NCBI GenBank assembly: GCA_964637365.1
Contig: CAZWWH010000005.1
Location: 24,576-88,575 of the forward strand
Length of the DNA: 64,000 bases
Origin: Cryptoclostridium sp964637365
Lineage (GTDB): Bacteria; Bacillota; Dehalobacteriia; UBA7702
Reading direction: 5' to 3'
The notes under the pieces were generated by a model. That model did not search any database. It had not been told where the DNA came from and saw nothing but the letters and a program-made list of their open reading frames with translations. Within the stretch, counting starts at the first letter, position 1. The number at the start of each line of letters is the position of its first letter. Made by a program: the position numbers and the translations under genes. Shown here piece by piece: positions 1-9,062 of the stretch.

Positions 1-168
1 ACCTTATGGAATGAGGATTCCGAAGATTCTTTGGAAGAGGTAGGACATCTGACGGTATATCCTGATGTTTCTTATATTACTGTGACCTTTGTAGGCTTCT
101 CCTTTGATTTTGAGGTTCCTCAGCAGGTGATGGAATCCCTTCAGCAGTATGCAGAAACCGAATATTAA
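1..168 (+). CDS. C-terminal fragment of an unknown protein
   Basis: An open frame runs from the first base to a TAA at 166-168 and encodes the last 55 residues of a protein that begins outside the window. The fragment is acidic, ends in Glu-Tyr and shows alternating hydrophobic residues that could form beta strands. I recognise no family. A strong hairpin with a T-tract follows 13 bases later, which supports this as a real gene end. Confidence 0.5.
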   Translation, partial: TLWNEDSEDSLEEVGHLTVYPDVSYITVTFVGFSFDFEVPQQVMESLQQYAETEY

Positions 169-181
169 ATCAAAAAGAGAA

Positions 182-215
182 AACGCTGTGTCTTTTGACA
201 CAGCGTTATTTTTTG
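182..215 (+). terminator. Rho-independent terminator
   Basis: An 11-bp perfect stem (AACGCTGTGTC at 182-192 pairing with 197-207) with a TTTT loop is followed by ATTTTTTG. It ends the partial gene at the window start and may also serve the convergent SLH gene. Confidence 0.8.
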
Positions 216-250
216 TTTCAATAGGACATAAGATGGATTGGTTTATGGGT

Positions 251-1480
251 TTATTTCCCCACGGCTGTCAACATTGCCGAAACCATTTTTGCAGTTTCCG
301 CCCGTGTGGCTTTATTTTGAGGACGAAAATGGTTGTCCTCATACCCATCAATGATATTTGCTTTTTGCATAGCGGTCACATAACTTTCCGCGTAAGACGA
401 AATTTTATTATGGTCGGCAAATTTTTTTTGCGCGTTGATGCTGGGCAAAGTGCCATAATATTTTTGAGCAAAACGTCCCAGCATGGTAGCAATATCTTCT
501 CTGGTGATAAAATCGTTGGGCGAGAAATAACCGGCGTAACCAGTTACAATTCCCTGTTGATAAGCCCAAGCAACATAGGACGCATACCATTGACCGGCTT
601 TCACATCTTTAAAAGGAGAGGTTCCTCCATAATTGTCCGGATTGATTTTAGCGGTTTTTGCTAAAATTGTAGCCAATTCAGCACGGGTAATTTGGTTATC
701 TGGTGTAAAGGTGCCATCTCCATTGCCGCCCAAAATATTCAGATCTGTTAAATCATAAATATAATCCGCCGCCCAGTGGGTACTTGGAACATCTTTGTAT
801 TCGCCTGGCTGTATGAGGCCCTGAACAGTGTAAACATAATAGGTATTATAGAATTGCCCATAGCTATCTTGGGATGACGTGGGGAAGGGAATACGACGGT
901 TTTTGGCCGCTAAACGTACACCACTCGATGTCCAGCTCCAATTTTGTTCGATTAACGTCAATACGCCGTTTTCATAGCTTTTTACAATGGCGTAGTGGCC
1001 GTAGCCTTTCCCTCTTTGAGATGCCGTAGCATAAACGATATCGCCTTTCTTGGGATTATAGGTACGAACAATATTGTAGCCATTGTAGCTTTGCCCCAAA
1101 CGAGAGGTAATATTTTTGATACCGTAAAGGGAACTGTAATAGCGGTTAATGTATTCCGCGCAGTCGTAACCGCTGCCGGAAGGATTATAATAGGCGGAGA
1201 TGCCATTAAGGGAATCCACGACAAAATTGCTGTGAGTAATGGAAATGCGTTCATAGCCCAAACTGTAGTCCATGCCGGATTTGGCGGCAGAGAGGATCAC
1301 TTCTGGGGCTTGATCCAAAGTAACGACAGAAACAAAGGAATCACCGGAAGACGATGATTCATCAGTATTCGATAAAGATACGTTGGAAGCTCCCTCGGTA
1401 GAGATTTCTTCTGCGAAGGTGACGGATGAGAAGCTAAGGAGTAGGATCAGAGTCACTAAAATAGAATATCGTTTCTTCAT
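251..1480 (-). CDS. Secreted SLH-domain protein with CHAP-like cysteine hydrolase domain
   Basis: A 409-residue exported protein. The start is taken at the ATG at 1480 because AGGAG lies 7 bases upstream and the signal peptide (about residues 1-23, ending SVTFA) begins there; an in-frame ATG 24 bases upstream has no such site. Residues ~90-190 look like a CHAP/NlpC-P60-type domain: a DCAEY motif (Cys near 107), a GHYAIV motif (His near 162) and a following EQNW, the usual Cys-His-polar arrangement of peptidoglycan amidases and endopeptidases. Three SLH repeats fill residues ~228-409, each with the F/Y-x-D-V...ITRxE pattern, and would anchor it to secondary cell wall polymer. The likely role is wall remodelling; hydrolase activity is inferred, not shown. 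Confidence 0.82.
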   Translation of the reverse strand: MKKRYSILVTLILLLSFSSVTFAEEISTEGASNVSLSNTDESSSSGDSFVSVVTLDQAPEVILSAAKSGMDYSLGYERISITHSNFVVDSLNGISAYYNPSGSGYDCAEYINRYYSSLYGIKNITSRLGQSYNGYNIVRTYNPKKGDIVYATASQRGKGYGHYAIVKSYENGVLTLIEQNWSWTSSGVRLAAKNRRIPFPTSSQDSYGQFYNTYYVYTVQGLIQPGEYKDVPSTHWAADYIYDLTDLNILGGNGDGTFTPDNQITRAELATILAKTAKINPDNYGGTSPFKDVKAGQWYASYVAWAYQQGIVTGYAGYFSPNDFITREDIATMLGRFAQKYYGTLPSINAQKKFADHNKISSYAESYVTAMQKANIIDGYEDNHFRPQNKATRAETAKMVSAMLTAVGK

Positions 1481-1515
1481 GATTGCTCCTTTTTCTTTTA
1501 CCAATGTTCTTTCTT

Positions 1516-1544
1516 ATTATAATAAAAAACCAAAGATTTTTCAA
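1516..1544 (-). promoter_or_regulatory. Sigma-A-type promoter of the SLH/CHAP gene
   Basis: On the minus strand TTGAAA (1544-1539) and TATAAT (1521-1516) are separated by exactly 17 bases, and the -10 lies 35 bases upstream of the chosen ATG. The rest of the gap up to 1870 (about 320 bases) is AT-rich and I see no gene or clear structure in it. Confidence 0.75.
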
Positions 1545-1870
1545 TGGTTTATTTTTTCGTAAATGGGGAAATGATAAAGGGTAAAAGCAGCAATTAATGA
1601 CAGTGTTGCAGAAACGATAAAAATCCCCTGGCAGACCCTGGTTCCATTAGAAATTCCTTCCATCAACCGTTCTTGGTTTTTTGGCGTTATGCAGGTGAAA
1701 TTTGTTGAGAAATGATGTACATCTCGCGGAAGTCATTTGAACGCTTCCATTTTAGACCAGAACAGCGATTCCGTTTTGGAGTACCTGAATTTTTTGTAAT
1801 ATGATATGTTGAAAATTTTGTCAAAATAATTCGTTTGTTCAATTTTATCAAATTTAGTTTGGTGATTCTT

Positions 1871-2731
1871 TCAATTCTTTTGGCTTTTCATGATGCTTAC
1901 AAGCGCTTTCATATCCCGTGGCAACGGTGATGATATAACGTGGGCTTGGCCTTGATGAAAAAAGCTCATGATTCCGCAGTGAAGAGCTTGACGGCGGATA
2001 TATTGTGTATCGCCACCATAGAGGGTATCACCTGCCAAAGGATGGCCCAGATGCGCCATATGAACACGAATTTGATGAGTACGACCTGTTTCTAGCCGCA
2101 GCTTTAATAAAGTATGCTTATGGCCTCGCGCCAGCACTTGGTAATGAGTCACAGAGGGTTGCCCTGCCGGGTCAACTTTTCTTTGGATGACGGAGCCCCC
2201 TACTCGCAACAAAGGGGCGTTGACGGTACCTCGGTCTTCTTCGATGATCCCTTGGGTAATGGCGAAATAATCCTTTTCAATGGCAGAGCCAAGCTTTACT
2301 GCAGTGAGACGGTTTTTGGCAATGAGGCAGAGTCCCGTGGTGTGCCGGTCTAGCCGGCCTAAGGGACGAAAAGGAATCCCCGGATGAAGGTAGGAAAAAT
2401 AGTTCCCCAGAGCATCGTTAAAGTCCCGAGTCGCGGGATGGACTAAAATATCGTCGGGTTTTTCAAAGATCAGAAGATCATCGTTTTCAAAAACCACAGA
2501 GATGCCCAGATCGCCGTTGGGCGGCAATACCGGCGCTTTATCGGGAAAATCCACAGTGATGACGTCTCCCGCCTTCACCGGGTCAATGTTGCGGCGGAAA
2601 CTACCGTTGACACTGACGCCGCCCTCCTTTCTGAGCCGTTTCAGCATACTGGAGGAATATCCCTGTTCCTTTAAAAACTGTCCCACAGAGCAAGGAGCAA
2701 AAAGGGGAGGTACGCGATAAGATTTGACCAT
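1871..2731 (-). CDS. RluA-family 23S rRNA/tRNA pseudouridine synthase
   Basis: A 286-residue protein, normal for RluA-family synthases that isomerise uridine to pseudouridine in structured RNA. An S4-like RNA-binding segment occupies residues ~15-70, including the KRLRKEGGVSVNG stretch. The catalytic motif GRLDRHTTGL, with the invariant Asp, is near residue 125, and the family motif GRTHQIRVHMAHLGHPLAGD is near 215. The ATG at 2731 has GGAAAGG upstream. The gene is divergent from ctsR and not obviously in an operon. Which uridine it modifies cannot be told from sequence; RluD- and YhcT/YjbO-like assignments are both possible. Confidence 0.88.
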   Translation of the reverse strand: MVKSYRVPPLFAPCSVGQFLKEQGYSSSMLKRLRKEGGVSVNGSFRRNIDPVKAGDVITVDFPDKAPVLPPNGDLGISVVFENDDLLIFEKPDDILVHPATRDFNDALGNYFSYLHPGIPFRPLGRLDRHTTGLCLIAKNRLTAVKLGSAIEKDYFAITQGIIEEDRGTVNAPLLRVGGSVIQRKVDPAGQPSVTHYQVLARGHKHTLLKLRLETGRTHQIRVHMAHLGHPLAGDTLYGGDTQYIRRQALHCGIMSFFHQGQAHVISSPLPRDMKALVSIMKSQKN

Positions 2732-2883
2732 GAGCTTTTAACCTTTCCAATCAATAGTGACCTTAGTCTAGCAAAAAAATGATAGTCCGTCAAATGGTGA
2801 GAAAACATCAATGATAATAAAAAAGAGATAATGAAAGTAAAATTGAGAATTCATGAGAATACGGATGATTGTAAAATAATAAA

Positions 2884-2920
2884 TGACAAAAAAGGTCAAG
2901 AAATATCAGAAATGGTCAAA
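2884..2920 (+). promoter_or_regulatory. Upstream CtsR operator array (four heptads on a 10-bp period)
   Basis: CtsR binds a tandem heptad, consensus RGTCAAA-NAN-RGTCAAA. Here four heptads follow each other with 3-base spacers: TGACAAA (2884-2890), GGTCAAG (2894-2900), TATCAGA (2904-2910) and GGTCAAA (2914-2920). Two match well and two are degenerate. The array lies just upstream of the -35 element. Confidence 0.65.
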
Positions 2921-2928
2921 TATTTCTC

Positions 2929-2957
2929 TTGCCAATCATTTCCTGTGGGTATATAAT
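2929..2957 (+). promoter_or_regulatory. Promoter of the ctsR-clpC operon
   Basis: TTGCCA (2929-2934), a 17-base spacer and TATAAT (2952-2957) form a good sigma-A promoter. It sits between the upstream operator array and a second CtsR box over the start site. Confidence 0.85.
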
Positions 2958-2959
2958 AA

Positions 2960-2976
2960 GGTCAAGAAAGGTCAAT
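2960..2976 (+). promoter_or_regulatory. CtsR operator overlapping the transcription start
   Basis: GGTCAAG-AAA-GGTCAAT is an almost perfect CtsR tandem heptad, placed 2 bases after the -10 element, where a bound repressor would block RNA polymerase. This indicates autoregulation of ctsR and heat or protein-stress induction of the operon. Confidence 0.85.
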
Positions 2977-2998
2977 AGACCGAGAAAGAAGTGATTCC

Positions 2999-3466
2999 AT
3001 GAGTTCATTGGCAAGCCGTATTGAACGGTATATTAAAGATATGATGGCGGAGAACGGTACCAACTGCTTGGAGCTGAAACGCAATGAGCTGGCGCAGACC
3101 TTTACCTGTGTGCCATCGCAAATCAATTATGTATTGGAAACAAGGTTCCGTGATGAACAGGGCTACCATGTGGTGAGCCGCCGCGGCGCCGGCGGATGTT
3201 TCCAGATTATTCGTTTGGAGGTCACTGATGATTCGGAATTAAAGCAGCTCATTGATAAGGTCTCTCAAAGTGATATGACCCGACAAACGGCGGAAGGGCT
3301 TCTGAACCGCTTGCTGGAAGAAGATTTCCTCAATAAAAATGAGTATATGCTTTTGAATGCCGTTATCAGTCCTGACTCCCTGTCTTTGGCGGGGGAAAAC
3401 GAAAATGCCCTCAGGGCGCAGTTAATGAAAAATATTTTAATCACGCTGTTACGTGTGGATTATTGA
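2999..3466 (+). CDS. ctsR: CtsR, transcriptional repressor of class III stress genes
   Basis: A 155-residue protein, the normal CtsR length. It opens with SSLASRIERYIKDMM, typical of the winged-helix N-terminus, and contains the DNA-binding wing segment with RRGAGGCFQI near residue 62, including the conserved glycine-rich thermosensing turn. The C-terminal part is the helical dimerisation and McsB-interaction domain. It is the first gene of the four-gene operon ctsR-mcsA-mcsB-clpC, preceded by its own operators. In Bacillus, CtsR loses DNA binding on heating and is then degraded by ClpCP. Confidence 0.95.
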   Translation: MSSLASRIERYIKDMMAENGTNCLELKRNELAQTFTCVPSQINYVLETRFRDEQGYHVVSRRGAGGCFQIIRLEVTDDSELKQLIDKVSQSDMTRQTAEGLLNRLLEEDFLNKNEYMLLNAVISPDSLSLAGENENALRAQLMKNILITLLRVDY

Positions 3467-3479
3467 GGAGGCGAGCGAT

Positions 3480-3968
3480 ATGTATTGTGAACGTTGTGGG
3501 AAAGAGCATGCCGCAGTGACCGTGACCATCAATGGTCAGACCCAACGGCTCTGTTCCAAATGTTATAGTGAGCTTTACGGTTCCCAGCTGGCTTTGGGAG
3601 GGGGAAATCCCTTAGCGGCCCTCATGGGGATGCTGAGCGGCCAGGGTTTTGAAATACCTTACAGCCAAAGCCTCCAATGTCCCTCCTGCGGCATGACTTA
3701 CCGCCAGTTTGTTGGTGATGGTAAATTCGGCTGCGCTCATTGTTATACGGCCTTTGCCGATTTTTTAGATCCACTTTTCCGTAAACTGCATTTTTCCACG
3801 GAGCATTGCGGAAAAATACCTAAGGATAATCCCAAAGTGCAGACAAAGGATCGCCTGGCCATTCTGGAAGCCCAAAAGCGGGAAGCTGTGGAGCGGGAGG
3901 ATTATGAGCGAGCCAGCCGTTTGAAACGGCAGATTGAGGTAATAATGAAGGAGGGAGGAGAGGAATGA
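3480..3968 (+). CDS. mcsA: McsA, zinc-finger activator of the McsB arginine kinase
   Basis: A 162-residue protein. The start at 3480 has GAGGAGG upstream; an earlier in-frame ATG inside the ctsR end is less likely. Two pairs of CxxC motifs are visible: CERCGK...CSKCY near the N-terminus and CPSCGM...CAHCY around residues 70-95, expected to bind zinc. The C-terminal ~45 residues form a UVR-type coiled coil (YERASRLKRQIE). In Bacillus McsA binds and activates McsB and acts as adaptor to ClpC. It overlaps mcsB by four bases, indicating translational coupling. Confidence 0.93.
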   Translation: MYCERCGKEHAAVTVTINGQTQRLCSKCYSELYGSQLALGGGNPLAALMGMLSGQGFEIPYSQSLQCPSCGMTYRQFVGDGKFGCAHCYTAFADFLDPLFRKLHFSTEHCGKIPKDNPKVQTKDRLAILEAQKREAVEREDYERASRLKRQIEVIMKEGGEE

Positions 3969-5053
3969 CGGGGTATCGTGCTTTTAATGATATCAATAGT
4001 TTTTGGATGGAGCATCCCGGCGTTGACGATGATATTGTCATCAGCAGCCGTGTGCGGTTGGCCCGCAATTCTGCGGACTTTCCTTTTTCCGAACAAATCA
4101 CCGTTCAGGAGGAACGAAAGTTTCTGGAGCGAGTGGCGGCCATCCCCAACCGCAAGGAGGAGAATGGCTTTGAGGATTTTGACTTCATTGACTTGTCCTT
4201 AATCCCCGTAGAGGAAAAACAAGTTCTGGTAGAAAAACATCAAATCAGCCCGGCGTTGGCCATGGCCGAAGGTGCTACGGGGTTGTTGATTAACGCTGCG
4301 GAAACCATATCAGTGATGGTCAACGAAGAGGATCATTTGCGAATTCAAAGCATTTTCCCAGGACTTTCGGTGCGAGACTGCTGGCGAAAGGCTTCCGCCG
4401 CTGATGATATGATTTCTCAATATATCCCCGCTGCCTTTGATTCCCGCTGGGGGTATTTGACCAGCTGCCCCACGAACGCCGGTACAGGAATGCGGGCATC
4501 TGCCATGCTTCATCTGCCGGCCATTACAATGACAGGGCAGGTCAAACGGTTCCTGGGAAATTTGCCTAAATACGGTTTTACCTTCCGTGGCTTGTACGGC
4601 GAAGGTTCAGCCTGCAAGGGGAATCTCTTTCAGATTTCCAACCAGATTACCATGGGTGTTTCCGAGGAAGAGATTATCGGCCAACTCATGGACATTGTGA
4701 GCAGCATCGTGAAACGGGAACGGGAAATGCGGGAAATCCTGATGGAGAGGGAACGCCTTCAGCTGGAGGATCGTGTGATTCGAGCCGAAGCGCTATTGAC
4801 CCACGCCAAACTTCTAACCGTTGACGAAGCCTTTGACCTTCTTTCCGACCTACGTCTCGGTATTGACCTAGGCATTTTAAAACAGTATAATCCCAAAATT
4901 TTTAATACGTTGATGATTCAATCTCAGGTGCCCGTGCTGGAAAAATTTGCGCGGGAAACCAGAAATTCACAGAATAAAATGACGCCGTTGGAACAAAACC
5001 AACAACGTGCAGATTTGATTCGTAAAAAATTGATCGGAGGTGCAAAATCATGA
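3965..5053 (+). CDS. mcsB: McsB, protein-arginine kinase
   Basis: A 362-residue phosphagen-kinase-fold enzyme that phosphorylates arginines in proteins and marks them for ClpCP. The phosphagen kinase signature CPTNAGTGMRA is present with the Cys at residue 168, matching the position of the catalytic-site Cys of the family. The N-terminal SSRVRLARNxxxFPF motif, which takes part in nucleotide binding, is intact. The start overlaps the mcsA stop and its own stop overlaps the clpC start (ATGA), so mcsA, mcsB and clpC are translationally coupled. Confidence 0.95.
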   Translation: MTGYRAFNDINSFWMEHPGVDDDIVISSRVRLARNSADFPFSEQITVQEERKFLERVAAIPNRKEENGFEDFDFIDLSLIPVEEKQVLVEKHQISPALAMAEGATGLLINAAETISVMVNEEDHLRIQSIFPGLSVRDCWRKASAADDMISQYIPAAFDSRWGYLTSCPTNAGTGMRASAMLHLPAITMTGQVKRFLGNLPKYGFTFRGLYGEGSACKGNLFQISNQITMGVSEEEIIGQLMDIVSSIVKREREMREILMERERLQLEDRVIRAEALLTHAKLLTVDEAFDLLSDLRLGIDLGILKQYNPKIFNTLMIQSQVPVLEKFARETRNSQNKMTPLEQNQQRADLIRKKLIGGAKS

Positions 5054-7509
5054 TGGATCGTTTTACCAACGGTTCTCGGCGTGTGATTGAAACGGCGGTC
5101 AACATCGCCCGTCAGCTTCACTCGTCGGTAGTGGGAACCGAACATTTATTGGCGGGGATCGCCTATACGGAGACTTGTGTCGCCGCGAAAATCCTCGCGC
5201 TGCTTCAATTTGACAAGCAAGGTTTTTTCCGTGCCTTACGGGAAACTGCGGAACAGGGCAATGTGCCCCATTCCATTGACTTCAGTCCTCGTTCCAAACA
5301 TGTTTTTGATTTGGCGCGGGAGGCAGCTGCGGAACAAAAAGTAAATTATATCGCTACGGAACATATTCTCATTGGCATTTTGCGAGAAGACGAGGGTTAC
5401 GGCGCTCAGGCTTTGGCCGATGCCGGCATTACCGAAGACCGTGTGTGGGAACTGCTGGTGAGCGACGGCAACGCCGCTCCTTCCGGTGCGCCTATGGCTT
5501 CCGGCGGAGGCGGGAAAAATGCCTATCCTGGTGGGAATAAGCCTCATAGTGCTGCCACCAAGGAATTGGATAAAAACAGCCGTGACCTTACCGCCATGGC
5601 CCGTCAGGGGGATCTTGACCCCGTCGTGGGCCGTGACCGCGAAATTGAGCGTGTGGTACAGATTCTCTCCCGCCGCAGCAAAAACAACCCGGTACTCATC
5701 GGGGAACCTGGCGTGGGGAAAACCGCTATTGCCGAAGGCTTAGCCCAGCGTATTGCTGCAGGAACCGTGCCCCAAAACATCATTGACAAGCGTGTTCTTG
5801 CCTTGGACTTGTCTTCCCTGGTGGCGGGAACCAAATACCGCGGTGAGTTTGAGGAACGTTTGCAGACGATTTTGAAGGAAATCAACGGCGCCAAGAATAT
5901 CATCCTCTTTGTGGATGAACTCCATACCTTGGTGGGAGCGGGCTCCGCCGAAGGGGCCATGGACGCCGCCAATATTTTAAAACCCGCTTTGGCGCGTGGG
6001 GAACTCCAATGTGTCGGCGCAACGACCTTGGATGAATACCGCAAATACATCGAAAAAGACGCCGCTTTGGAACGGCGGTTCCAGCCAGTCATCGTGGATG
6101 AGCCCACGCCGGAAGATACCATTGAGATTTTGAAGGGGCTGAAGGACCGTTACGAAGCTCATCATCGTGTCACCATTACCGATGATGCCATTGACGCGGC
6201 GGTGAAACTCTCGGTACGTTATATTACCGACCGTTTCCTCCCGGATAAAGCCATCGATCTCATTGATGAAGCCTCTTCCAAGGTTCGTATCGGCGCTTAC
6301 CAGGCTCCTCCGGATTTGAAGGGCTTAGAGGATGCGTTAGAGGCGGTTCAGAGGGAAAAATCTGAAGCCGTCAACAATCAGGATTATGAAAAAGCGGCGG
6401 AGCTTCGTGATAAGACCAAAAACCTGAAGGAAGAATTGGAAAACAAGAAGAAGGAATGGCAGGCTTCCCAAAGCTCCGCGGATTTGTCGGTCACAGCCGA
6501 TGATATTGCTGATGTGGTGTCCCTATGGACGAAAATCCCCGTAAGCCGCTTGCAAAGTGAAGAAAAGGAACGCTTGCTTCATTTGGAAGAAACCCTTCAT
6601 CAGCGCCTGATCGGCCAGGAGGAAGCGGTAAAGGCTGTCAGCAGCGCCATTCGCCGGGCCGGTGCCGGCTTGAAAAACACCAAACGTCCCATTGGCTCCT
6701 TTATCTTCTTAGGGCCTACCGGCGTCGGCAAAACGGAATTGGCCAAATCCTTGGCTGAGGCGGTATTCGGCTCCGAAGACGCCATGGTGCGGATTGATAT
6801 GTCAGAATACATGGAACGCCATACCGTGTCCCGTTTAGTGGGGGCTCCTCCCGGATATGTGGGACATGATGAGGGTGGTCAGCTTACCGAGGCGATTCGG
6901 CGGAATCCCTACTCCGTGGTTCTGTTGGACGAAATCGAAAAAGCCCATCCAGAGGTATTCAACATCCTTTTGCAGGTATTGGATGATGGTCGGCTCACCG
7001 ACTCTGTGGGACGTACCGTGGATTTCCGTAACGCCATTATCATTATGACCTCTAATGTTGGCGCTCAAAATGTTTACAGCACCAACAAGAGCTTGGGCTT
7101 CCTCTCCGATGAGAACGCCGATGAAAACGAAGATATGCGGGAAAAATACATGGCCGATCTAAAATCGGTATTCCGTCCCGAATTTATTAACCGTGTTGAT
7201 GAAATCATCGTATTCCATCCTTTGGATGAGGAAAATATTGTGGCCATTGCCTCGCTGATGCTCAAGGAATTGTCCGTGCGGTTACAAGAACAGAACATCA
7301 CCTTAAAAGTGACTGATGATGTAAAGAAATACCTGGCTGAAACAGGCTATGATAAAACCTTTGGCGCACGTCCATTGCGTCGCACCATATTGCAAAAAGT
7401 AGAGGATCCCATGGCCGACGCTCTGCTCCGAGGAGATTTCTCCGAAGGAGATACAGTGGAAGCTGTGATGGGAGAAGACGGAGCCATTGCTTTCCGCAAA
7501 GTATCATAA
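5050..7509 (+). CDS. clpC: ClpC, Hsp100 AAA+ unfoldase
   Basis: An 819-residue class I Hsp100 protein. Two N-terminal Clp repeats cover residues ~1-145. The first AAA+ module has Walker A GEPGVGKT near 218 and Walker B VDELHTLVGAG. A UVR-containing middle domain (NQDYEKAAELRDK) lies near residue 440. The second AAA+ module has Walker A GPTGVGKTE near 555 and ends with arginine-finger and sensor regions. It unfolds substrates for ClpP, including proteins carrying phospho-arginine from McsB. The start is preceded by GGAGG and overlaps the mcsB stop. The middle domain identifies ClpC rather than ClpB, which has a longer coiled coil. Confidence 0.96.
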   Translation: MMDRFTNGSRRVIETAVNIARQLHSSVVGTEHLLAGIAYTETCVAAKILALLQFDKQGFFRALRETAEQGNVPHSIDFSPRSKHVFDLAREAAAEQKVNYIATEHILIGILREDEGYGAQALADAGITEDRVWELLVSDGNAAPSGAPMASGGGGKNAYPGGNKPHSAATKELDKNSRDLTAMARQGDLDPVVGRDREIERVVQILSRRSKNNPVLIGEPGVGKTAIAEGLAQRIAAGTVPQNIIDKRVLALDLSSLVAGTKYRGEFEERLQTILKEINGAKNIILFVDELHTLVGAGSAEGAMDAANILKPALARGELQCVGATTLDEYRKYIEKDAALERRFQPVIVDEPTPEDTIEILKGLKDRYEAHHRVTITDDAIDAAVKLSVRYITDRFLPDKAIDLIDEASSKVRIGAYQAPPDLKGLEDALEAVQREKSEAVNNQDYEKAAELRDKTKNLKEELENKKKEWQASQSSADLSVTADDIADVVSLWTKIPVSRLQSEEKERLLHLEETLHQRLIGQEEAVKAVSSAIRRAGAGLKNTKRPIGSFIFLGPTGVGKTELAKSLAEAVFGSEDAMVRIDMSEYMERHTVSRLVGAPPGYVGHDEGGQLTEAIRRNPYSVVLLDEIEKAHPEVFNILLQVLDDGRLTDSVGRTVDFRNAIIIMTSNVGAQNVYSTNKSLGFLSDENADENEDMREKYMADLKSVFRPEFINRVDEIIVFHPLDEENIVAIASLMLKELSVRLQEQNITLKVTDDVKKYLAETGYDKTFGARPLRRTILQKVEDPMADALLRGDFSEGDTVEAVMGEDGAIAFRKVS

Positions 7510-7524
7510 ATATAATATATGGCT

Positions 7525-7560
7525 AAAGAATCCCGACGTCTTATGACGTCGGGATTCTTT
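7525..7560 (+). terminator. Terminator of the ctsR-clpC operon
   Basis: A perfect 16-bp palindrome (7525-7540 pairing with 7545-7560, TTAT loop) has a GC-rich core and ends in TTCTTTC. It separates the stress operon from radA. Confidence 0.85.
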
Positions 7561-7692
7561 CTATGGAGCGAAAGGTTGGAAAGAATAAAATTAATCAGGG
7601 ATGAAACTGTGATTTTTAAGGGAAAGACTTTTCTTTTCCTTATATATGTAGTATAATCATAATGGAATATCATAATATGGAGAAACAGGAAC

Positions 7693-9051
7693 TTGAAAAA
7701 AAGCAAAAGCGTTTTTGTTTGTGATAATTGTGGATATGAAAGCGTAAAATGGGTGGGGAGATGTCCCATTTGCGATGCTTGGAATTCTTTCAAGGAAGAG
7801 CGGTTGACCCCTCAACCCCGAGGCGGCATTCGATTGGCTTCTTCCTCGTCAGAGGCATGTCCTGTGGGGGAAGTAAATCTCGACGAAGGACAGCGCCTCT
7901 CTCTTTTTGACGAAGAGTTGGATTTGATTTTTGGTGGAGGCCTCGTCATTGGTTCTGTAGTATTACTGGGCGGCGAGCCCGGCATTGGCAAAAGTACCTT
8001 TTTGACTCAATTAGCGGCGGAGTTTGCCCGCCATCATGGTAAGGTGCTCTATGCTACCGGTGAGGAATCCCTTAAGCAGGTACGTCTCCGGGCCGAACGC
8101 ATTGAAGCAGAGAACAAAGACTTCTATCTGCTGGCGGAAAACAACCTTTCCGCTGTTACGGAAAATGTGAAAAAAATTCAGCCCAAAGTCCTAATTATCG
8201 ACTCCATTCAAACACTTTTTGATGATACTTTGGATTCGATTCCAGGCAGTGTTGGACAAATTCGGGAATGCACTGCCAAGCTTTTGGAGCTGGCTAAGAA
8301 AAACCAGGTAACGGTGTTGATCGCCGGTCACGTCACCAAGGAAGGGGTCATTGCCGGGCCTCGTCTGTTGGAGCATATGGTGGACGTGGTGCTTTATTTT
8401 GAAGGCCAACGCCACCAGGGCTTCCGCATTTTGCGTTCGGTAAAAAACCGTTTTGGTTCCACCAATGAAGTGGCGTTGCTGGAAATGACGGAAAAGGGCT
8501 TGTTGCCCTTTCATAATCCTTCGGCGATTTTCCTAGCTCAACGGGGCGATGCCGCTCCCGGCAATGCTGTCAGCGCCATTATGGAGGGAACGCGGCCGTT
8601 TCTTTTGGAAATTCAGGCTCTTGTGGCCAAAACGCCCTATGGTAATCCCCGAAGGCTTGCTACCGGTATAGAATTTAACCGTTTGCTTTTGATTATCGCC
8701 GTGCTGGAAAAGGTGGTGGGGCTGCCCTTAGCCATGGAGGACGTCTATCTGAACATCACCGGCGGCATGAAAATAGACGATCCTTCCTCGGATTTGGCAG
8801 TGGCTGCCGCCATTGTTTCCAGTTTTCGGGGACTCCCTTTGAAGGAACATACCATTCTTTTGGGTGAAATCGGCCTTGGCGGCGAAGTACGCGGCGTTGG
8901 GGAAATTGATAAACGTATCAAAGAAGGGAAAAAATTCGGCTTCGATACCTTTATCATTCCGTCATTTCTCTTGAAAGAGCTGAAGGACATGGAGGGAGCC
9001 AATTTGGTTCCGGTAAAAACGCTGAAGGAAGCGTTATCACATATATTTTAG
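7693..9051 (+). CDS. radA: RadA, DNA repair/recombination ATPase-helicase
   Basis: A 452-residue protein starting at a TTG codon with GGAGAAACAGGA upstream. The order of domains is typical: an N-terminal C4 zinc finger (CDNCGY...CPICDAW), a RecA-like core with Walker A GGEPGIGKST near residue 97, the RadA-specific KNRFG motif near residue 252, and a Lon-protease-like C-terminal domain. RadA loads onto D-loops and promotes branch migration in homologous recombination. A possible -10 TATAAT lies at 7652-7657 but its -35 is weak. It precedes disA with only a few bases between, as in Bacillus. Confidence 0.95.
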   Translation: MKKSKSVFVCDNCGYESVKWVGRCPICDAWNSFKEERLTPQPRGGIRLASSSSEACPVGEVNLDEGQRLSLFDEELDLIFGGGLVIGSVVLLGGEPGIGKSTFLTQLAAEFARHHGKVLYATGEESLKQVRLRAERIEAENKDFYLLAENNLSAVTENVKKIQPKVLIIDSIQTLFDDTLDSIPGSVGQIRECTAKLLELAKKNQVTVLIAGHVTKEGVIAGPRLLEHMVDVVLYFEGQRHQGFRILRSVKNRFGSTNEVALLEMTEKGLLPFHNPSAIFLAQRGDAAPGNAVSAIMEGTRPFLLEIQALVAKTPYGNPRRLATGIEFNRLLLIIAVLEKVVGLPLAMEDVYLNITGGMKIDDPSSDLAVAAAIVSSFRGLPLKEHTILLGEIGLGGEVRGVGEIDKRIKEGKKFGFDTFIIPSFLLKELKDMEGANLVPVKTLKEALSHIF

Positions 9052-9062
9052 GAGTGATGTAT

